DNA from: Thalassobius sp. Cn5-15
Lineage (GTDB): Bacteria; Pseudomonadota; Alphaproteobacteria; Rhodobacterales; Rhodobacteraceae
Direction of reading: 5' to 3'
Assembly: GCF_022347685.1 (NCBI RefSeq)
Contig: NZ_JAKRGF010000007.1
Location: forward strand, 62,001 to 126,000
Length of the DNA: 64,000 bases
Positions 11,182 through 20,600 of the stretch are shown here, piece after piece (position 1 is the stretch's first letter; each line of letters starts with the position of its first letter). Below the pieces are notes generated by a model. That model was not told where the DNA came from and made no database searches. It was given only the letters and a program-made list of their open reading frames with translations. The translations under genes and the position numbers were made by a program.

Positions 11182-12749
11182 TGACTGACAGTTTGCTCTC
11201 TCTGGTCACATTCATTCCGACGCTGGGGGCGGTCATTCTGGCCATCTTCCTGCGCGGAACGAACAAAGCCGCACAGCGCAACGCCAAATGGGTGGCGCTG
11301 GTGACCACGGTTGTCACCTTTCTGGTGTCGCTGTTCATTCTGGCTGAATTTGATCCTCAGAACACCGGCTTCCAGTTCGTCGAAGAACGCGACTGGGTTC
11401 TGGGCCTGAAATACCGTCTGGGTGTTGACGGCATCTCGGTTCTGTTTGTGATGCTGACCACGTTTATGATGCCAATGGTGATCTGGGCCAGCTGGGACGT
11501 GTCCAAACGGGTGAAGGAATATATGATTGCCTTCCTCCTGTTGGAAACACTGATGCTGGGCGTTTTCATGGCGCTGGATCTGGTGTTGTTCTACCTGTTC
11601 TTCGAGGCCGGGCTGATCCCGATGTTCCTGATCATTGGGATCTGGGGCGGTGCCAACCGGATCTATGCCTCGTTCAAGTTCTTCCTTTACACCTTCCTCG
11701 GCTCGGTTCTGATGCTGGTGGCGATTGTGGGCATGTATGTGGATGCGGGCACCACCTGTATCGCGGCCTGCGGCGAAGCAACCTCGCTGATGCGGCACAG
11801 CTTTGCCTCGGAAAGTTTCGACATTCTGGGCATTCACGTTGTCGGCGGTATGCAGACGCTGTTGTTCCTTGCCTTCTTTGCCTCTTTCGCGGTGAAAATG
11901 CCGATGTGGCCGGTGCACACCTGGCTGCCGGACGCCCACGTGCAGGCGCCGACCGCAGGTTCTGTGGTTCTGGCGGCAATCCTCTTGAAAATGGGCGGCT
12001 ACGGCTTCCTGCGCTTTAGCCTGCCGATGTTCCCCATCGGGTCGGATGTTCTGACGCCGCTGGTTCTGTGGATGTCGGCGATTGCGATTGTCTACACCTC
12101 GCTTGTCGCGCTGGTGCAGGAAGACATGAAAAAGCTGATCGCCTATTCGTCGGTAGCCCACATGGGGTATGTCACTATGGGCATCTTTGCTGCCAACCAG
12201 CAGGGCATTGATGGTGCAATTTTCCAGATGGTCAGCCACGGCTTCATCTCTGGTGCGCTGTTCCTGTGCGTTGGTGTGATTTACGACCGGATGCACACCC
12301 GTGAGATCGACGCCTACGGCGGTCTGGTCAACCGGATGCCGGCCTATGCGCTGATCTTCATGTTCTTCACCATGGCGAACGTCGGCCTGCCGGGCACCTC
12401 TGGCTTCGTCGGCGAATTCCTGACGCTGATGGGCATTTTCCAGGTCAACACCTGGGTGGCGGCCATCGCGACCTCTGGCGTGATCTTCTCGGCGGCGTAT
12501 GCGCTGTGGCTCTACCGTCGCGTGGTGATGGGCGACCTGATCAAGGAAAGCCTCAAGACCATCAGCGATATGTCGGGCCGTGAACGCGCGATCTTTGCGC
12601 CGCTGGTCGTGATGACCCTGCTGCTCGGGGTGTATCCGTCGCTGGTCCTCGACATCATCGGTCCCTCGGTCGAGGCGCTGATCCAAAACTATGAACTGGC
12701 CCTTGCGGAGGCACCAAGTGCTGTCGCCGCTGCGGTTCAGTCGCACTAA
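11181..12749 (+). CDS. nuoM: NADH-quinone oxidoreductase subunit M
   Basis: A 522-residue antiporter-like proton-pumping subunit. Motifs: [20 protein letters not shown] with the conserved glutamate, [20 protein letters not shown], and [18 protein letters not shown] with the conserved lysine helix. Fourteen hydrophobic segments are expected and the length is typical. Start by one-base overlap with nuoL (TAATG). nuoN follows 17 bases later with its own ribosome site GAGAGAG. Confidence 0.98.
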   Translation: MTDSLLSLVTFIPTLGAVILAIFLRGTNKAAQRNAKWVALVTTVVTFLVSLFILAEFDPQNTGFQFVEERDWVLGLKYRLGVDGISVLFVMLTTFMMPMVIWASWDVSKRVKEYMIAFLLLETLMLGVFMALDLVLFYLFFEAGLIPMFLIIGIWGGANRIYASFKFFLYTFLGSVLMLVAIVGMYVDAGTTCIAACGEATSLMRHSFASESFDILGIHVVGGMQTLLFLAFFASFAVKMPMWPVHTWLPDAHVQAPTAGSVVLAAILLKMGGYGFLRFSLPMFPIGSDVLTPLVLWMSAIAIVYTSLVALVQEDMKKLIAYSSVAHMGYVTMGIFAANQQGIDGAIFQMVSHGFISGALFLCVGVIYDRMHTREIDAYGGLVNRMPAYALIFMFFTMANVGLPGTSGFVGEFLTLMGIFQVNTWVAAIATSGVIFSAAYALWLYRRVVMGDLIKESLKTISDMSGRERAIFAPLVVMTLLLGVYPSLVLDIIGPSVEALIQNYELALAEAPSAVAAAVQSH

Positions 12750-12766
12750 CGGGAGCCCTGAGAGAG

Positions 12767-14215
12767 ATGATCCAGGCTGATCTGAACATTATCCTGCCGG
12801 AAATCCTGCTGGCGGTTTACGCGATGGGCGCACTGTTGTTTGCGGTCTACACCGGCAAGGACCGGTTGGCACCGCTGCTGACGTGGGTGACTGCCGCTGT
12901 CTTTGTTGTGCTGGGGCTGTGGATTGCCACCGGCACCGGGGATCACATTGCCTTTAATGGCATGTTCAACGACGATGGCTATTCCCGTTTCGCCAAGGTG
13001 GCGATCCTGTTCTCCAGTGCGGCTGTGCTGGTGATGGGGCAGGACTACATGACCCGCCGCGACATGCTGCGGTTTGAATACCCTGTGCTGATGGCGTTGG
13101 CTGCTGTTGGGATGATGGTGATGGTGTCCGCCGGTGACCTGATGGCGCTGTATCTTGGTCTGGAACTGCAGTCACTGTCGCTTTACGTGATTGCTGCGTT
13201 GCGTCGCGACAGCATCAAATCGACCGAGGCGGGCCTGAAGTACTTCGTTCTCGGCTCGCTCAGCTCCGGGCTGTTGTTGTTCGGCTCCTCGCTGGTTTAC
13301 GGCTTCTCCGGCACCACGCAGTTTGCGGGTATTATCGAGGCGGCGGGCCACGGCCACACCTCGCTGGGTCTGCTGTTCGGTCTGGTTCTGGTGATCTCTG
13401 GCCTGGCGTTCAAAATCTCGGCCGTGCCGTTCCATATGTGGACCCCCGACGTTTACGAGGGTGCGCCGACCCCGGTGACCGCCTTCTTTGCCACCGCACC
13501 GAAAGTGGCGGCGACCGTGTTGTTTGCCCGCGTGTTGCATGACGCTTTTGGCGGTGTTGTCGCCGACTGGCAGCAGGTGGTTGCAGTGCTGTCGCTGTTG
13601 TCGATGTTCCTTGGCGCGGTTGCCGCTATTGGTCAGCGCGACATCAAACGCCTGATGGCCTATTCGTCGATTGCCCACATGGGCTATGCGATGATGGGGC
13701 TGGCTGCTGGCACCGCCTTTGGCGTGCAGGCGCTGCTGGTTTACATGGTGATCTATGTCACCATGAACATCGGCACCTTCTCTTTTATTCTGATGATGGA
13801 AAAAGACGGCCAGCCGGTGACCGACATCAACGCGCTGAACATGTATGCGAAACGCGAACCGGGCAAGGCGCTGGCGATGCTTGTTCTGTTGTTCTCCCTT
13901 GCCGGTGTGCCGCCGATGGTGGGGTTCTTCGGCAAGTTTTACGTGCTGCAAGCGGCCTATGAGGCGGGCCTGATCTGGCTGGCGGCGCTGGGGGTTGTGG
14001 CGTCGGTCATCGGTGCCTTCTACTACCTGCGTATCGTCTACTACATGTACTTTGGTGACGAGGCAGAGGATGGGCTGGACAAATCCGGGACCCCCGTTCT
14101 GTGGGGCCTGCTGATGGCATCTGCAGTCATCATTGGTCTGGCATGGCTGCCCGGTATCAACCTTCTGGGTGTTGAGGCCTGGGCCGAAGCGGCGGCTGCC
14201 GCGCTGGTAAACTGA
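12767..14215 (+). CDS. nuoN: NADH-quinone oxidoreductase subunit N
   Basis: A 482-residue antiporter-like subunit closing the nuo operon. Motifs: [21 protein letters not shown] with the conserved glutamate, [21 protein letters not shown], and [19 protein letters not shown]. Length and order (K-L-M-N) are standard. A strong intrinsic terminator lies about 30 bases after the stop. Confidence 0.98.
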   Translation: MIQADLNIILPEILLAVYAMGALLFAVYTGKDRLAPLLTWVTAAVFVVLGLWIATGTGDHIAFNGMFNDDGYSRFAKVAILFSSAAVLVMGQDYMTRRDMLRFEYPVLMALAAVGMMVMVSAGDLMALYLGLELQSLSLYVIAALRRDSIKSTEAGLKYFVLGSLSSGLLLFGSSLVYGFSGTTQFAGIIEAAGHGHTSLGLLFGLVLVISGLAFKISAVPFHMWTPDVYEGAPTPVTAFFATAPKVAATVLFARVLHDAFGGVVADWQQVVAVLSLLSMFLGAVAAIGQRDIKRLMAYSSIAHMGYAMMGLAAGTAFGVQALLVYMVIYVTMNIGTFSFILMMEKDGQPVTDINALNMYAKREPGKALAMLVLLFSLAGVPPMVGFFGKFYVLQAAYEAGLIWLAALGVVASVIGAFYYLRIVYYMYFGDEAEDGLDKSGTPVLWGLLMASAVIIGLAWLPGINLLGVEAWAEAAAAALVN

Positions 14216-14242
14216 TCCGCGCCTTTGACGCGCTCACATCAT

Positions 14243-14280
14243 AAAAACGCGCATCGGGTGGCCCTGATGCGCGTTTTTCT
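14243..14280 (+). terminator. intrinsic terminator of the nuo operon
   Basis: A perfect 13-base stem, AAAAACGCGCATC at 14243-14255 pairing with GATGCGCGTTTTT at 14266-14278. It is extended inward by three more pairs (one G-T) around a TGGC loop, and the right arm ends in five T. It lies 28 bases after the nuoN stop. Confidence 0.9.
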
Positions 14281-14347
14281 TTAGACGGATGAGGTGTTTC
14301 TGCTTCCGGCGGGAGTATTTGGAGACCATTGAAAGGCGGTGTCTGAC

Positions 14348-15133
14348 ATGCAGGACAGTTTGGATCACGCAGCAAGCGCGCTGCCGGACGGGTGGCCCGC
14401 GGGCTACGGGCGCCGTGTGCTGGCAGAGATTGACAGCACCAACGCCGAAGCGGCGCGGGTGGCACCTCAGCTGGCAGGGCCTGAATGGATCATGGCGCTG
14501 AAACAGACCGCAGGCCGTGGGCGACGCGGGCGTGCCTGGGTGAACCCAGAGGGGAACTTTGCCGCCACATTGGTTCTGCAACCGGCTGAAAGTCCTGAAG
14601 TGGTTGCGCTGCGCTCCTTCGTAGCCTCACTGGCGCTTTACGATGCGTTTGCAGCCGTCACAGGACGTCCGCAGGGGCTGAGCCTGAAGTGGCCCAACGA
14701 CGTGCTGCTGAACGGTGGCAAGGTGGCGGGCATCCTGCTGGAAAGCGTCGGCACTGGCGGGCAGGTCATGCATATCGGCATCGGTATTGGCGTGAACCTG
14801 AAGGTGGCGCCGGGCGCCGATCAGGTGGAGGCGGGGGCGCTGCGGCCTGTGTCGCTCTTGTCTGAAACCGGTGCGGCGGTGACTCCGGATGAATTCCTGA
14901 CCGAACTGGCCCGCGCCTATGCCCATTATGAGGCGCAGTTTACCACCTATGGGTTTGAGCCGATCCGCACGCTGTGGCTGGCCCGCGCGGCTCGTCTGGG
15001 CGAGGTGATTACTGCGCGGACGTTACGTGATGAACAGGTTGGCACGTTTGAGACGGTGGACGCGGCAGGCAATCTTGTCCTATCCACCGCTAAAGGCCGC
15101 GTGACCATCGCCGCCGCCGAAATTTTTTTCTAA
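14348..15133 (+). CDS. birA: biotin--[acetyl-CoA-carboxylase] ligase, monofunctional
   Basis: A 261-residue enzyme that attaches biotin to the carrier domain of biotin-dependent carboxylases by way of biotinyl-AMP. The ligase signature is GRGRRGRAWVNPEGN, and the biotin pocket motif is LKWPNDVLLNGGKVAGILLE, followed by GIGIGVNL. There is no N-terminal helix-turn-helix, so it is the non-repressor class. The start could be GTG 14339 or ATG 14348; the only ribosome-like site (AAGG at 14333) is too close to the GTG and 11 bases from the ATG, so I chose the ATG. coaX follows 19 bases later. Confidence 0.93.
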   Translation: MQDSLDHAASALPDGWPAGYGRRVLAEIDSTNAEAARVAPQLAGPEWIMALKQTAGRGRRGRAWVNPEGNFAATLVLQPAESPEVVALRSFVASLALYDAFAAVTGRPQGLSLKWPNDVLLNGGKVAGILLESVGTGGQVMHIGIGIGVNLKVAPGADQVEAGALRPVSLLSETGAAVTPDEFLTELARAYAHYEAQFTTYGFEPIRTLWLARAARLGEVITARTLRDEQVGTFETVDAAGNLVLSTAKGRVTIAAAEIFF

Positions 15134-15152
15134 CGGGGTAGGGAGAGGCCTC

Positions 15153-15932
15153 ATGCTTCTGACCATTGATTGCGGCAATACCAATACTGTGTTTTCGATC
15201 TGGGACGGGGCGGAGTGTCTGTGCACCCTGCGGACCTCCACCCACCATGCGCGCACGGCGGATGCCTATTTCACCTGGTACTCCACGCTGACCAAACACT
15301 ACGGGATCGAGGCGGATATCACCGATGTGATCATCTCGTCCACCGTGCCGCGTGTGGTGTGGAATCTGCGCGTCTTTACCGACCGTTTCTTTAACTGCCG
15401 TCCGCTGGTCGTCGGCAAGCCCGACTGCCTGCTACCGGTTGAGCCGCGCGTTGATCAGGGCACCCAGCCCGGACCGGATCGTCTGGCGAATGCCGTCGCG
15501 GCTTATGATCGTCATGGCGGCAACACGGTGGTTGTCGATTTCGGTACTGCCACCAACTTCGACGTGGTGGCAGAGGATGGCGCCTATGTGGGGGGCGTGA
15601 TCGCGCCCGGTGTGAACCTCAGTCTTGAGGCGCTGCACTCTGGCGCGGCAGCCCTGCCGCACGTTGATGTCAGCCAGCCGGATCGGGTGATTGGAACCAA
15701 TACCGTTGGCTGCATTCAATCTGGCGTCTTCTGGGGCTATACTGGGTTGATCGAAGGCATTATCAGCCGAATCAAGGCCGAATACGGTCGTCCGATGAAG
15801 GTTGTGGGCACAGGTGGCCTTGCGCCCTTGTTTGAAAAGGGCGATCACCTATTTGACACCATCGAAGATGACCTGACCATGCACGGCCTGACCGTGATCC
15901 ACAAATACAACAAGGACCAAGGCAACATATGA
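15153..15932 (+). CDS. coaX: type III pantothenate kinase
   Basis: 259 residues; phosphorylates pantothenate, the first step of coenzyme A synthesis. ASKHA-fold motifs are visible: the phosphate loop DCGNTNTVFSIWDG at the N-terminus, GPDRLANAVAA in the middle, and the second phosphate motif VVDFGTATNFDVV with GVIAPG just after. These separate it from type I CoaA. The stop overlaps the start of rnj in an ATGA, so the two are coupled; birA-coaX-rnj is the usual order downstream of nuo in this family. Confidence 0.95.
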   Translation: MLLTIDCGNTNTVFSIWDGAECLCTLRTSTHHARTADAYFTWYSTLTKHYGIEADITDVIISSTVPRVVWNLRVFTDRFFNCRPLVVGKPDCLLPVEPRVDQGTQPGPDRLANAVAAYDRHGGNTVVVDFGTATNFDVVAEDGAYVGGVIAPGVNLSLEALHSGAAALPHVDVSQPDRVIGTNTVGCIQSGVFWGYTGLIEGIISRIKAEYGRPMKVVGTGGLAPLFEKGDHLFDTIEDDLTMHGLTVIHKYNKDQGNI

Positions 15933-17599
15933 GCAGCCAGCGCCTTATCTATCTCCCCCTCGGTGGCGCGGGTGAGATCGGAATGAACTGTTACGTCTAC
16001 GGCTACGGCCCCGAGGATCAGGAGCGTTTGATCCTTGTGGATCTGGGCGTGACCTTCCCGGATATGGATGGCACGCCCGGCGTGGATCTGATCCTGCCCG
16101 ATATCGCGTGGCTGGAGGAGCGGAAGGATCGCCTCGACGCTATCTTTATCACCCACGCGCACGAAGATCACGTTGGCGCGGTTGGCCATCTGTACGAACG
16201 TCTGGGCGCGCCGATTTACGCCCGTGCGTTTACCGCCAACATCGCCCGCCACAAGCTGCGTGAATACGGCTACTCCGATGACGTGGTGCGCACCGTGTCA
16301 CCGCTGCCCGAAAGCATCAAGGCCGGCGAGATGGAAGTGGCGTTTTTGCCGATGTCGCATTCGATCCCCGAAAGCTCGGCGCTGATCATCGACACGCCGA
16401 AGGGGCGGCTGATCCACACGGGTGACTTCAAACTGGATAAAACGCCGGTTGTCGGTGAAGCCTATGATCCCGACCTGTGGGCCACCGTGTCCAAAAACGG
16501 GGTGAAGGCGCTGATCTGTGACAGCACCAATGTGTTCAGCCCCGTCGCGGGCCGGTCCGAGGCCTCGATCGGCGATGAGATCACATCATTGGTGGCAGAG
16601 GCGCCGGGCATGGTGGTGGCAACCACCTTTGCCTCAAACGTCGCACGGGTGAAAACACTGGCAGAGGCAGGCGTGCGGGCAGGGCGGTCGATCTGCCTGA
16701 TGGGCCGCGCCATGCGCCGGATGATTGAGGCGGCGATCACCACTGGTGTTCTGGCTGATTTCCCCAAAGTGGTCAGTGTCGAAGAGGCGCGTGAGATCCC
16801 GCGCGAAAACCTGATGCTGCTGGTGACCGGATCGCAGGGCGAACGGCGCGCGGCCTCGGCCCAATTGGCCAATGGCAAATACCACGGCATCAGCCTGAAA
16901 GAGGGCGATCTGTTCCTCTTCTCCTCCAAAACCATTCCTGGCAATGAACGTGGCGTGATCCGCATCATGAACCAGTTTTCGGAAATGGGTGTGGATGTGG
17001 TCGACGATCACGGTGGCCGCTATCACGTGTCGGGCCACGCCAACCGCCCGGACCTGATCGAGATGCACAAATTGGTGCACCCCGAAATGGTCATCCCGAT
17101 GCACGGCGAACACCGCCACCTGCGTGAGCACAGCAAGCTGGCTGAGACCAACGGCTATGCCTCCGCGATCGCGGTGAACGGCACCATGTTGGAACTGTCC
17201 GGCGACGCACCGCGCGTTTGCGGTTTTGTCGACACGGGGCGCACATATCTGGATGGCTCAGTGCAATATGGCGCGCTGGATGGTATCGTGCGCGACCGGA
17301 TCCGCATGGCGCTGAACGGTCACGTGCTGGTCACCGTCATTCTGGATGAAGACAACGAACCGCTGGGTGATCCGTGGTGTGAGTTGAAGGGTCTGGCCGA
17401 AACCGGCAAGTCGAACGCGCCGCTGGTTGATGTTCTGGAGGCGGACCTCAATCAGTTTATGGGCCGCGCGTCTCAGCGCACGCTGGATGATGACGATAAG
17501 CTGGAAGACGAGCTGCGCAAAATCACCCGCCGCAGCGCGCAGATCGAGATCGGTAAAAAGCCCGAAGTGACCGTGGTGATTTCCCGCCTGTCGGCGTGA
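15929..17599 (+). CDS. rnj: ribonuclease J
   Basis: A 556-residue metallo-beta-lactamase/beta-CASP nuclease that matures and degrades RNA with 5'-exonuclease and endonuclease activity. The zinc-binding motif ITHAHEDHVGAVGHL is near residue 75. Further ligands are in MSHSIPES and HTGDFKLD. The beta-CASP part contains SGHANRPDL and MHGEHRHL, and a C-terminal dimerisation region follows. Length is typical. Start by ATGA overlap with coaX; a terminator follows. Confidence 0.95.
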   Translation: MSSQRLIYLPLGGAGEIGMNCYVYGYGPEDQERLILVDLGVTFPDMDGTPGVDLILPDIAWLEERKDRLDAIFITHAHEDHVGAVGHLYERLGAPIYARAFTANIARHKLREYGYSDDVVRTVSPLPESIKAGEMEVAFLPMSHSIPESSALIIDTPKGRLIHTGDFKLDKTPVVGEAYDPDLWATVSKNGVKALICDSTNVFSPVAGRSEASIGDEITSLVAEAPGMVVATTFASNVARVKTLAEAGVRAGRSICLMGRAMRRMIEAAITTGVLADFPKVVSVEEAREIPRENLMLLVTGSQGERRAASAQLANGKYHGISLKEGDLFLFSSKTIPGNERGVIRIMNQFSEMGVDVVDDHGGRYHVSGHANRPDLIEMHKLVHPEMVIPMHGEHRHLREHSKLAETNGYASAIAVNGTMLELSGDAPRVCGFVDTGRTYLDGSVQYGALDGIVRDRIRMALNGHVLVTVILDEDNEPLGDPWCELKGLAETGKSNAPLVDVLEADLNQFMGRASQRTLDDDDKLEDELRKITRRSAQIEIGKKPEVTVVISRLSA

Positions 17600-17627
17600 T
17601 GTGATCTAGCGGTTTTGAGAGAATGAG

Positions 17628-17656
17628 AAAGGCGTCCCTTTGGGGGCGCCTTTTTT
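17628..17656 (+). terminator. intrinsic terminator after rnj
   Basis: Stem AAAGGCGTCCC with GGGGCGCCTTT (one G-T pair), short loop, then a run of six T ending at 17656. It lies just before the stop of the convergent small membrane gene and can serve rnj. Confidence 0.85.
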
Positions 17657-17657
17657 A

Positions 17658-17870
17658 TTAGCTCAATCGTCGCCATCCGTCGTTGGATTTGATTGCAAAG
17701 AATAGCCACAGGATCGCGATGGATCCGAACGGTGACCAAAGAACAGATATAACCCACCACGGCCAAGGGTTATGACCGCGTCTGCGTGCCATGGCACCAA
17801 TGTGCGCGAACAGGAGATAGATCAGATAAAAGAAAAAGAGAAGAACGCCGAGAGTGAGAATGGATTCCAT
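17658..17870 (-). CDS. small hydrophobic membrane protein
   Basis: 70 residues with two hydrophobic segments, about residues 3-22 and 37-62, joined by a basic loop (MARRRGHNPWPWW). The C-terminus is charged. A ribosome site AAGGAAG lies 9 bases upstream of the ATG. No family is recognised; the layout resembles small phospholipase-D-nuclease-N-terminal or PLDc_N-like proteins, but I cannot confirm that. It lies alone between two hairpins and converges on rnj. Confidence 0.55.
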   Translation of the reverse strand: MESILTLGVLLFFFYLIYLLFAHIGAMARRRGHNPWPWWVISVLWSPFGSIAILWLFFAIKSNDGWRRLS

Positions 17871-17893
17871 TATTTTAACTTCCTTGCGTCACG

Positions 17894-17919
17894 CGCCTTT
17901 TCTGGCGCCAGAAAAGGCG
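17894..17919. repeat. perfect 26-base palindrome
   Basis: CGCCTTTTCT-GGCGCC-AGAAAAGGCG reads the same on both strands over 26 bases. It sits upstream of the small membrane gene and next to a second hairpin at 17922-17946. It may act as part of a terminator pair or as a binding site for a dimeric protein. A cruciform or RNA stem is possible. Confidence 0.75.
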
Positions 17920-17921
17920 AA

Positions 17922-17946
17922 GGCCAAATCTGTGTCAGATTTGGCC
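17922..17946 (-). terminator. hairpin downstream of the tat/DUF815 operon
   Basis: GGCCAAATCT at 17922-17931 pairs with AGATTTGGCC at 17937-17946 around a five-base loop. Read on the minus strand it follows the DUF815 stop by 12 bases. A classic T-tract is missing (TTCGCCTTTTCT follows), so it may work together with the palindrome beside it. Confidence 0.6.
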
Positions 17947-17958
17947 CCCTTCACTTAA

Positions 17959-18798
17959 TCAGCTTATCGCCACGCCACGCCGTCCGGCGAGGTCGGTGAA
18001 ATACTGCCAGGCCACGCGGCCAGATCGTGCGCCACGAGTGGCCTGCCATTCGATGGCCTCGGCCCAGAGAGTGTCTTCGTCGATCGCCACGCCGTAGGCC
18101 TTGCAATAGCCACGGATCATGTCGAGGTAGTCATCTTGCGAACAGGGATGGAAACCCAGCCACAGTCCAAAACGATCTGACAGCGACACTTTTTCCTCCA
18201 CCGCCTCGGCAGGGTTGATGGCGCTGGAGCGTTCGTTTTCGATCATATCCCGCGGCATCAGGTGACGGCGGTTCGACGTGGCGTAGAACACCACATTCTC
18301 AGGCCGCCCTTCGATGCCACCGTCCAGCACAGCCTTCAGCGATTTGTAGTGCTGGTCATCATGGCCGAAGCTCAGGTCATCACAAAACAACAGGAACCGC
18401 GCATCAGAGGTGCGCAGCAGGTTCATCAGTCGGGACACGCTTGGCAGATCTTCGCGCTGTAGTTCCACGATTTTCAGGTCATGCCCCTGACGCAGCACCT
18501 CAGCATGGATTGCCTTTACGATGGACGATTTGCCCATGCCCCGCGATCCCCAGAGGAGGGCGTTGTTTGCGGGCAGGCCTTTGGCAAATTGCAGCGTGTT
18601 GGCCAGCAGCGTTTCACGGGTGCGGTCCACACCCACCAGCAGCGACAGGTCGACCCGGTTCACCTTGGCAACAGGTTCCAGACGGTCCGGTTCAACATGC
18701 CACACGAACGCGTCGGCAGCAGCAAAATCAGGTGCAGAAAGAGGCGCCGGAGCCATACGCTCCAACGCCTCTGCAATACGTTTAACGGTCTTTTTCAC
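17959..18798 (-). CDS. ATP-binding protein, DUF815 family
   Basis: A 279-residue AAA-type ATPase of the DUF815 family. The Walker A motif is GSRGMGKSS at about residue 84. LLFCDDLSF is the Walker B region, and VVFYATSNRRHL is a sensor-1-like segment. The C-terminal lid includes the RSGRVAWQYFTDL region. Its substrate is unknown. It is the last gene of tatA-tatB-tatC, 20 bases after tatC, an arrangement I recall in many Rhodobacterales. Confidence 0.9.
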   Translation of the reverse strand: MKKTVKRIAEALERMAPAPLSAPDFAAADAFVWHVEPDRLEPVAKVNRVDLSLLVGVDRTRETLLANTLQFAKGLPANNALLWGSRGMGKSSIVKAIHAEVLRQGHDLKIVELQREDLPSVSRLMNLLRTSDARFLLFCDDLSFGHDDQHYKSLKAVLDGGIEGRPENVVFYATSNRRHLMPRDMIENERSSAINPAEAVEEKVSLSDRFGLWLGFHPCSQDDYLDMIRGYCKAYGVAIDEDTLWAEAIEWQATRGARSGRVAWQYFTDLAGRRGVAIS

Positions 18799-18818
18799 GG
18801 GGTATGTTCCCTAACGGC

Positions 18819-19733
18819 TTACTTATTCTCAGTGTCCTGTGCAGACGCGTCCAGTTCCGCGTCGTCAAAGGCTTCTTCGTCATCGTAGTAGCCTTCGGCA
18901 CGCAGCTGTGCTTCGCGTTTGGTTTCTACGCGGGCCACAAGGAAGATCGAAATTTCATAGAGACCATAGACCACTGTGAAGAGTATCAGCTGGGTGGTTA
19001 CATCCGGCGGCGTCACCAGTGCGGCGACGGTCAGGATGCCCACCACCGCGTATTTACGCGTGTTGCGCAGACCTGCGGCAGAGGCCAGACCAGCCTTACC
19101 CATCAAGGTCAGCAGAACGGGCAGCTGGAAACACAGGCCAAAGGCCACGATCATCTTCAGCGTGATGTCGAGGCTTTCGTTCACTTTGCCGTTAAAGACG
19201 ATGTCGATCCCCTGACGCGCGGTTTCCAGCGACCCCTCAATCTCCTCGCCCACCAGAATGGCGGAGACGAAAGACGGGAAATCCGCAAAGCCGAGGAAAA
19301 AGGCCATGGCCAGTGGGATCACCACATAGTGCGAGAAGGCGGCGCCCAGCAGAAACAGGGCAGGCGAAGCGATGAGGAAGGGTAGGAAGGCGGATTTTTC
19401 GTTTTTATAAAGCCCCGGCGCAACAAAGCGCCACAGCTGGTAGGCGATGATCGGAAAGGACAGCACCAGACCACCGACCATTGAGATGCGGATCAGGGTA
19501 AAGAAGTATTCCTGCGGCGCGGTATACTGCATCACCGGATTGGGGTTCCCCAGCGCGCGCATGGTCTTTTCAATCGGTTGCAGCAGAAAGTCCAGCAGTT
19601 GGCCACCGAAGGTAAAGCAGATCACCATCCCCACAACAAAAGCCAGCACAGACCGGATCAAACGGGTACGCAGTTCGGCCAGATGCTCAATCAGCGGGGC
19701 GCTGGATTCTTCCAGCTGGTCAGGGGTGCTCAT
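18819..19733 (-). CDS. tatC: Sec-independent protein translocase subunit TatC
   Basis: A 304-residue six-helix receptor of the twin-arginine translocase, which exports folded proteins. Typical features: the N-terminal LIEHLAELRTRLIRSV and the glutamate loop around MQYTAPQEYFFTLIRIS. The C-terminal cytoplasmic tail (about 35 residues) is unusually acidic, rich in D and E. tatB lies nine bases upstream. Confidence 0.97.
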   Translation of the reverse strand: MSTPDQLEESSAPLIEHLAELRTRLIRSVLAFVVGMVICFTFGGQLLDFLLQPIEKTMRALGNPNPVMQYTAPQEYFFTLIRISMVGGLVLSFPIIAYQLWRFVAPGLYKNEKSAFLPFLIASPALFLLGAAFSHYVVIPLAMAFFLGFADFPSFVSAILVGEEIEGSLETARQGIDIVFNGKVNESLDITLKMIVAFGLCFQLPVLLTLMGKAGLASAAGLRNTRKYAVVGILTVAALVTPPDVTTQLILFTVVYGLYEISIFLVARVETKREAQLRAEGYYDDEEAFDDAELDASAQDTENK

Positions 19734-19742
19734 GTTGGTTCC

Positions 19743-20183
19743 TTAGCCCTTATCTTTAGGCTCTTCAGCGGCAGTGGCCTCTGGTGCGACCTCTTCGGCT
19801 GCTGCAGCGGCCTCTTCGGCGTCGCGGCGGGCCTGTTCCTTGGCGGCGGTGGCCTCTTGAATCTTGCGTGCGGCCTCTGCGCGGTCATCCGAAAGGGGAG
19901 TATCCGTTGCGGACCAGTCGGTGAGCCCATCGGTTGCTTCACGGACCTTGTCCATGCCGAATTGTTTCGGGTTGCTCGCGGCCTTCAGGGTCTGGCTGAT
20001 GTCTTTGACGCCGGACTCATCCGCCGCCTGTTCCATCGCGCGGCTAAATTCACGCGCCATCCCACGCGCTTTGCCCACAAATTGTCCGACCGAGCGGAAC
20101 AGCCCGGGCAGGTCTTTGGGGCCGACGACAATCAACGCGACAACGCCGATTATCAGCAGTTCGCTCATGCCCAGATCGAACAT
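19743..20183 (-). CDS. tatB: Sec-independent protein translocase subunit TatB
   Basis: 146 residues. N-terminal membrane helix [18 protein letters not shown] with the conserved Gly-Pro hinge, then an amphipathic helix ([19 protein letters not shown]) and an Ala/Glu-rich disordered tail. TatB holds the twin-arginine precursor with TatC. Three bases separate it from tatA. Confidence 0.95.
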   Translation of the reverse strand: MFDLGMSELLIIGVVALIVVGPKDLPGLFRSVGQFVGKARGMAREFSRAMEQAADESGVKDISQTLKAASNPKQFGMDKVREATDGLTDWSATDTPLSDDRAEAARKIQEATAAKEQARRDAEEAAAAAEEVAPEATAAEEPKDKG

Positions 20184-20186
20184 GGC

Positions 20187-20399
20187 TTAGACCTTGTCTT
20201 TGTCGGACTCCGGGGTCACGTCCTTGGCAGCTGTGGCTTGATCTTCCAGCTCTGCCTTGCCTTCGTTGACACCTTTTTTGAACGAAGTGATGCCTTTGCC
20301 GACCTCGCCCATCAGCGAGCTGATCTTGCCACGGCCGAAAAGTACCAGAACGACAACGGCGATCAGAAGAAGGCCGGGAAGGCCGATATTGTTCAGCAT
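20187..20399 (-). CDS. tatA: Sec-independent protein translocase subunit TatA
   Basis: 70 residues; pore-forming component of the Tat system. Short membrane helix [17 protein letters not shown], with the FGRGK hinge, then the amphipathic helix [17 protein letters not shown] and an acidic tail. First gene of tatABC-DUF815. The ribosome site is GGGAGAA immediately upstream. The promoter probably lies within 20400-20600, where I see no other gene. Confidence 0.95.
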   Translation of the reverse strand: MLNNIGLPGLLLIAVVVLVLFGRGKISSLMGEVGKGITSFKKGVNEGKAELEDQATAAKDVTPESDKDKV

Positions 20400-20600
20400 A
20401 AGTGTTCTCCCTTAATACGGCGCGTCGCTGAACGGCGCCGTCGATATTCACCTACTGTATCTAATGGCTGCAGTGTGTTCATGGAAGGTCCAATGCGCGA
20501 ACAGGGGTGTTTTTTAGACGTTGCGGCACGTCCTCGTGAATATCACAAGGAAAACCTACCCAGAAATGCGGATAATATGCGGTCGCTTGTTTTGCGCAGC

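Noticed and set aside
11178-12746. A 522-residue minus-strand frame opposite nuoM
   Set aside because: Exact shadow of nuoM with composition typical of antisense frames.
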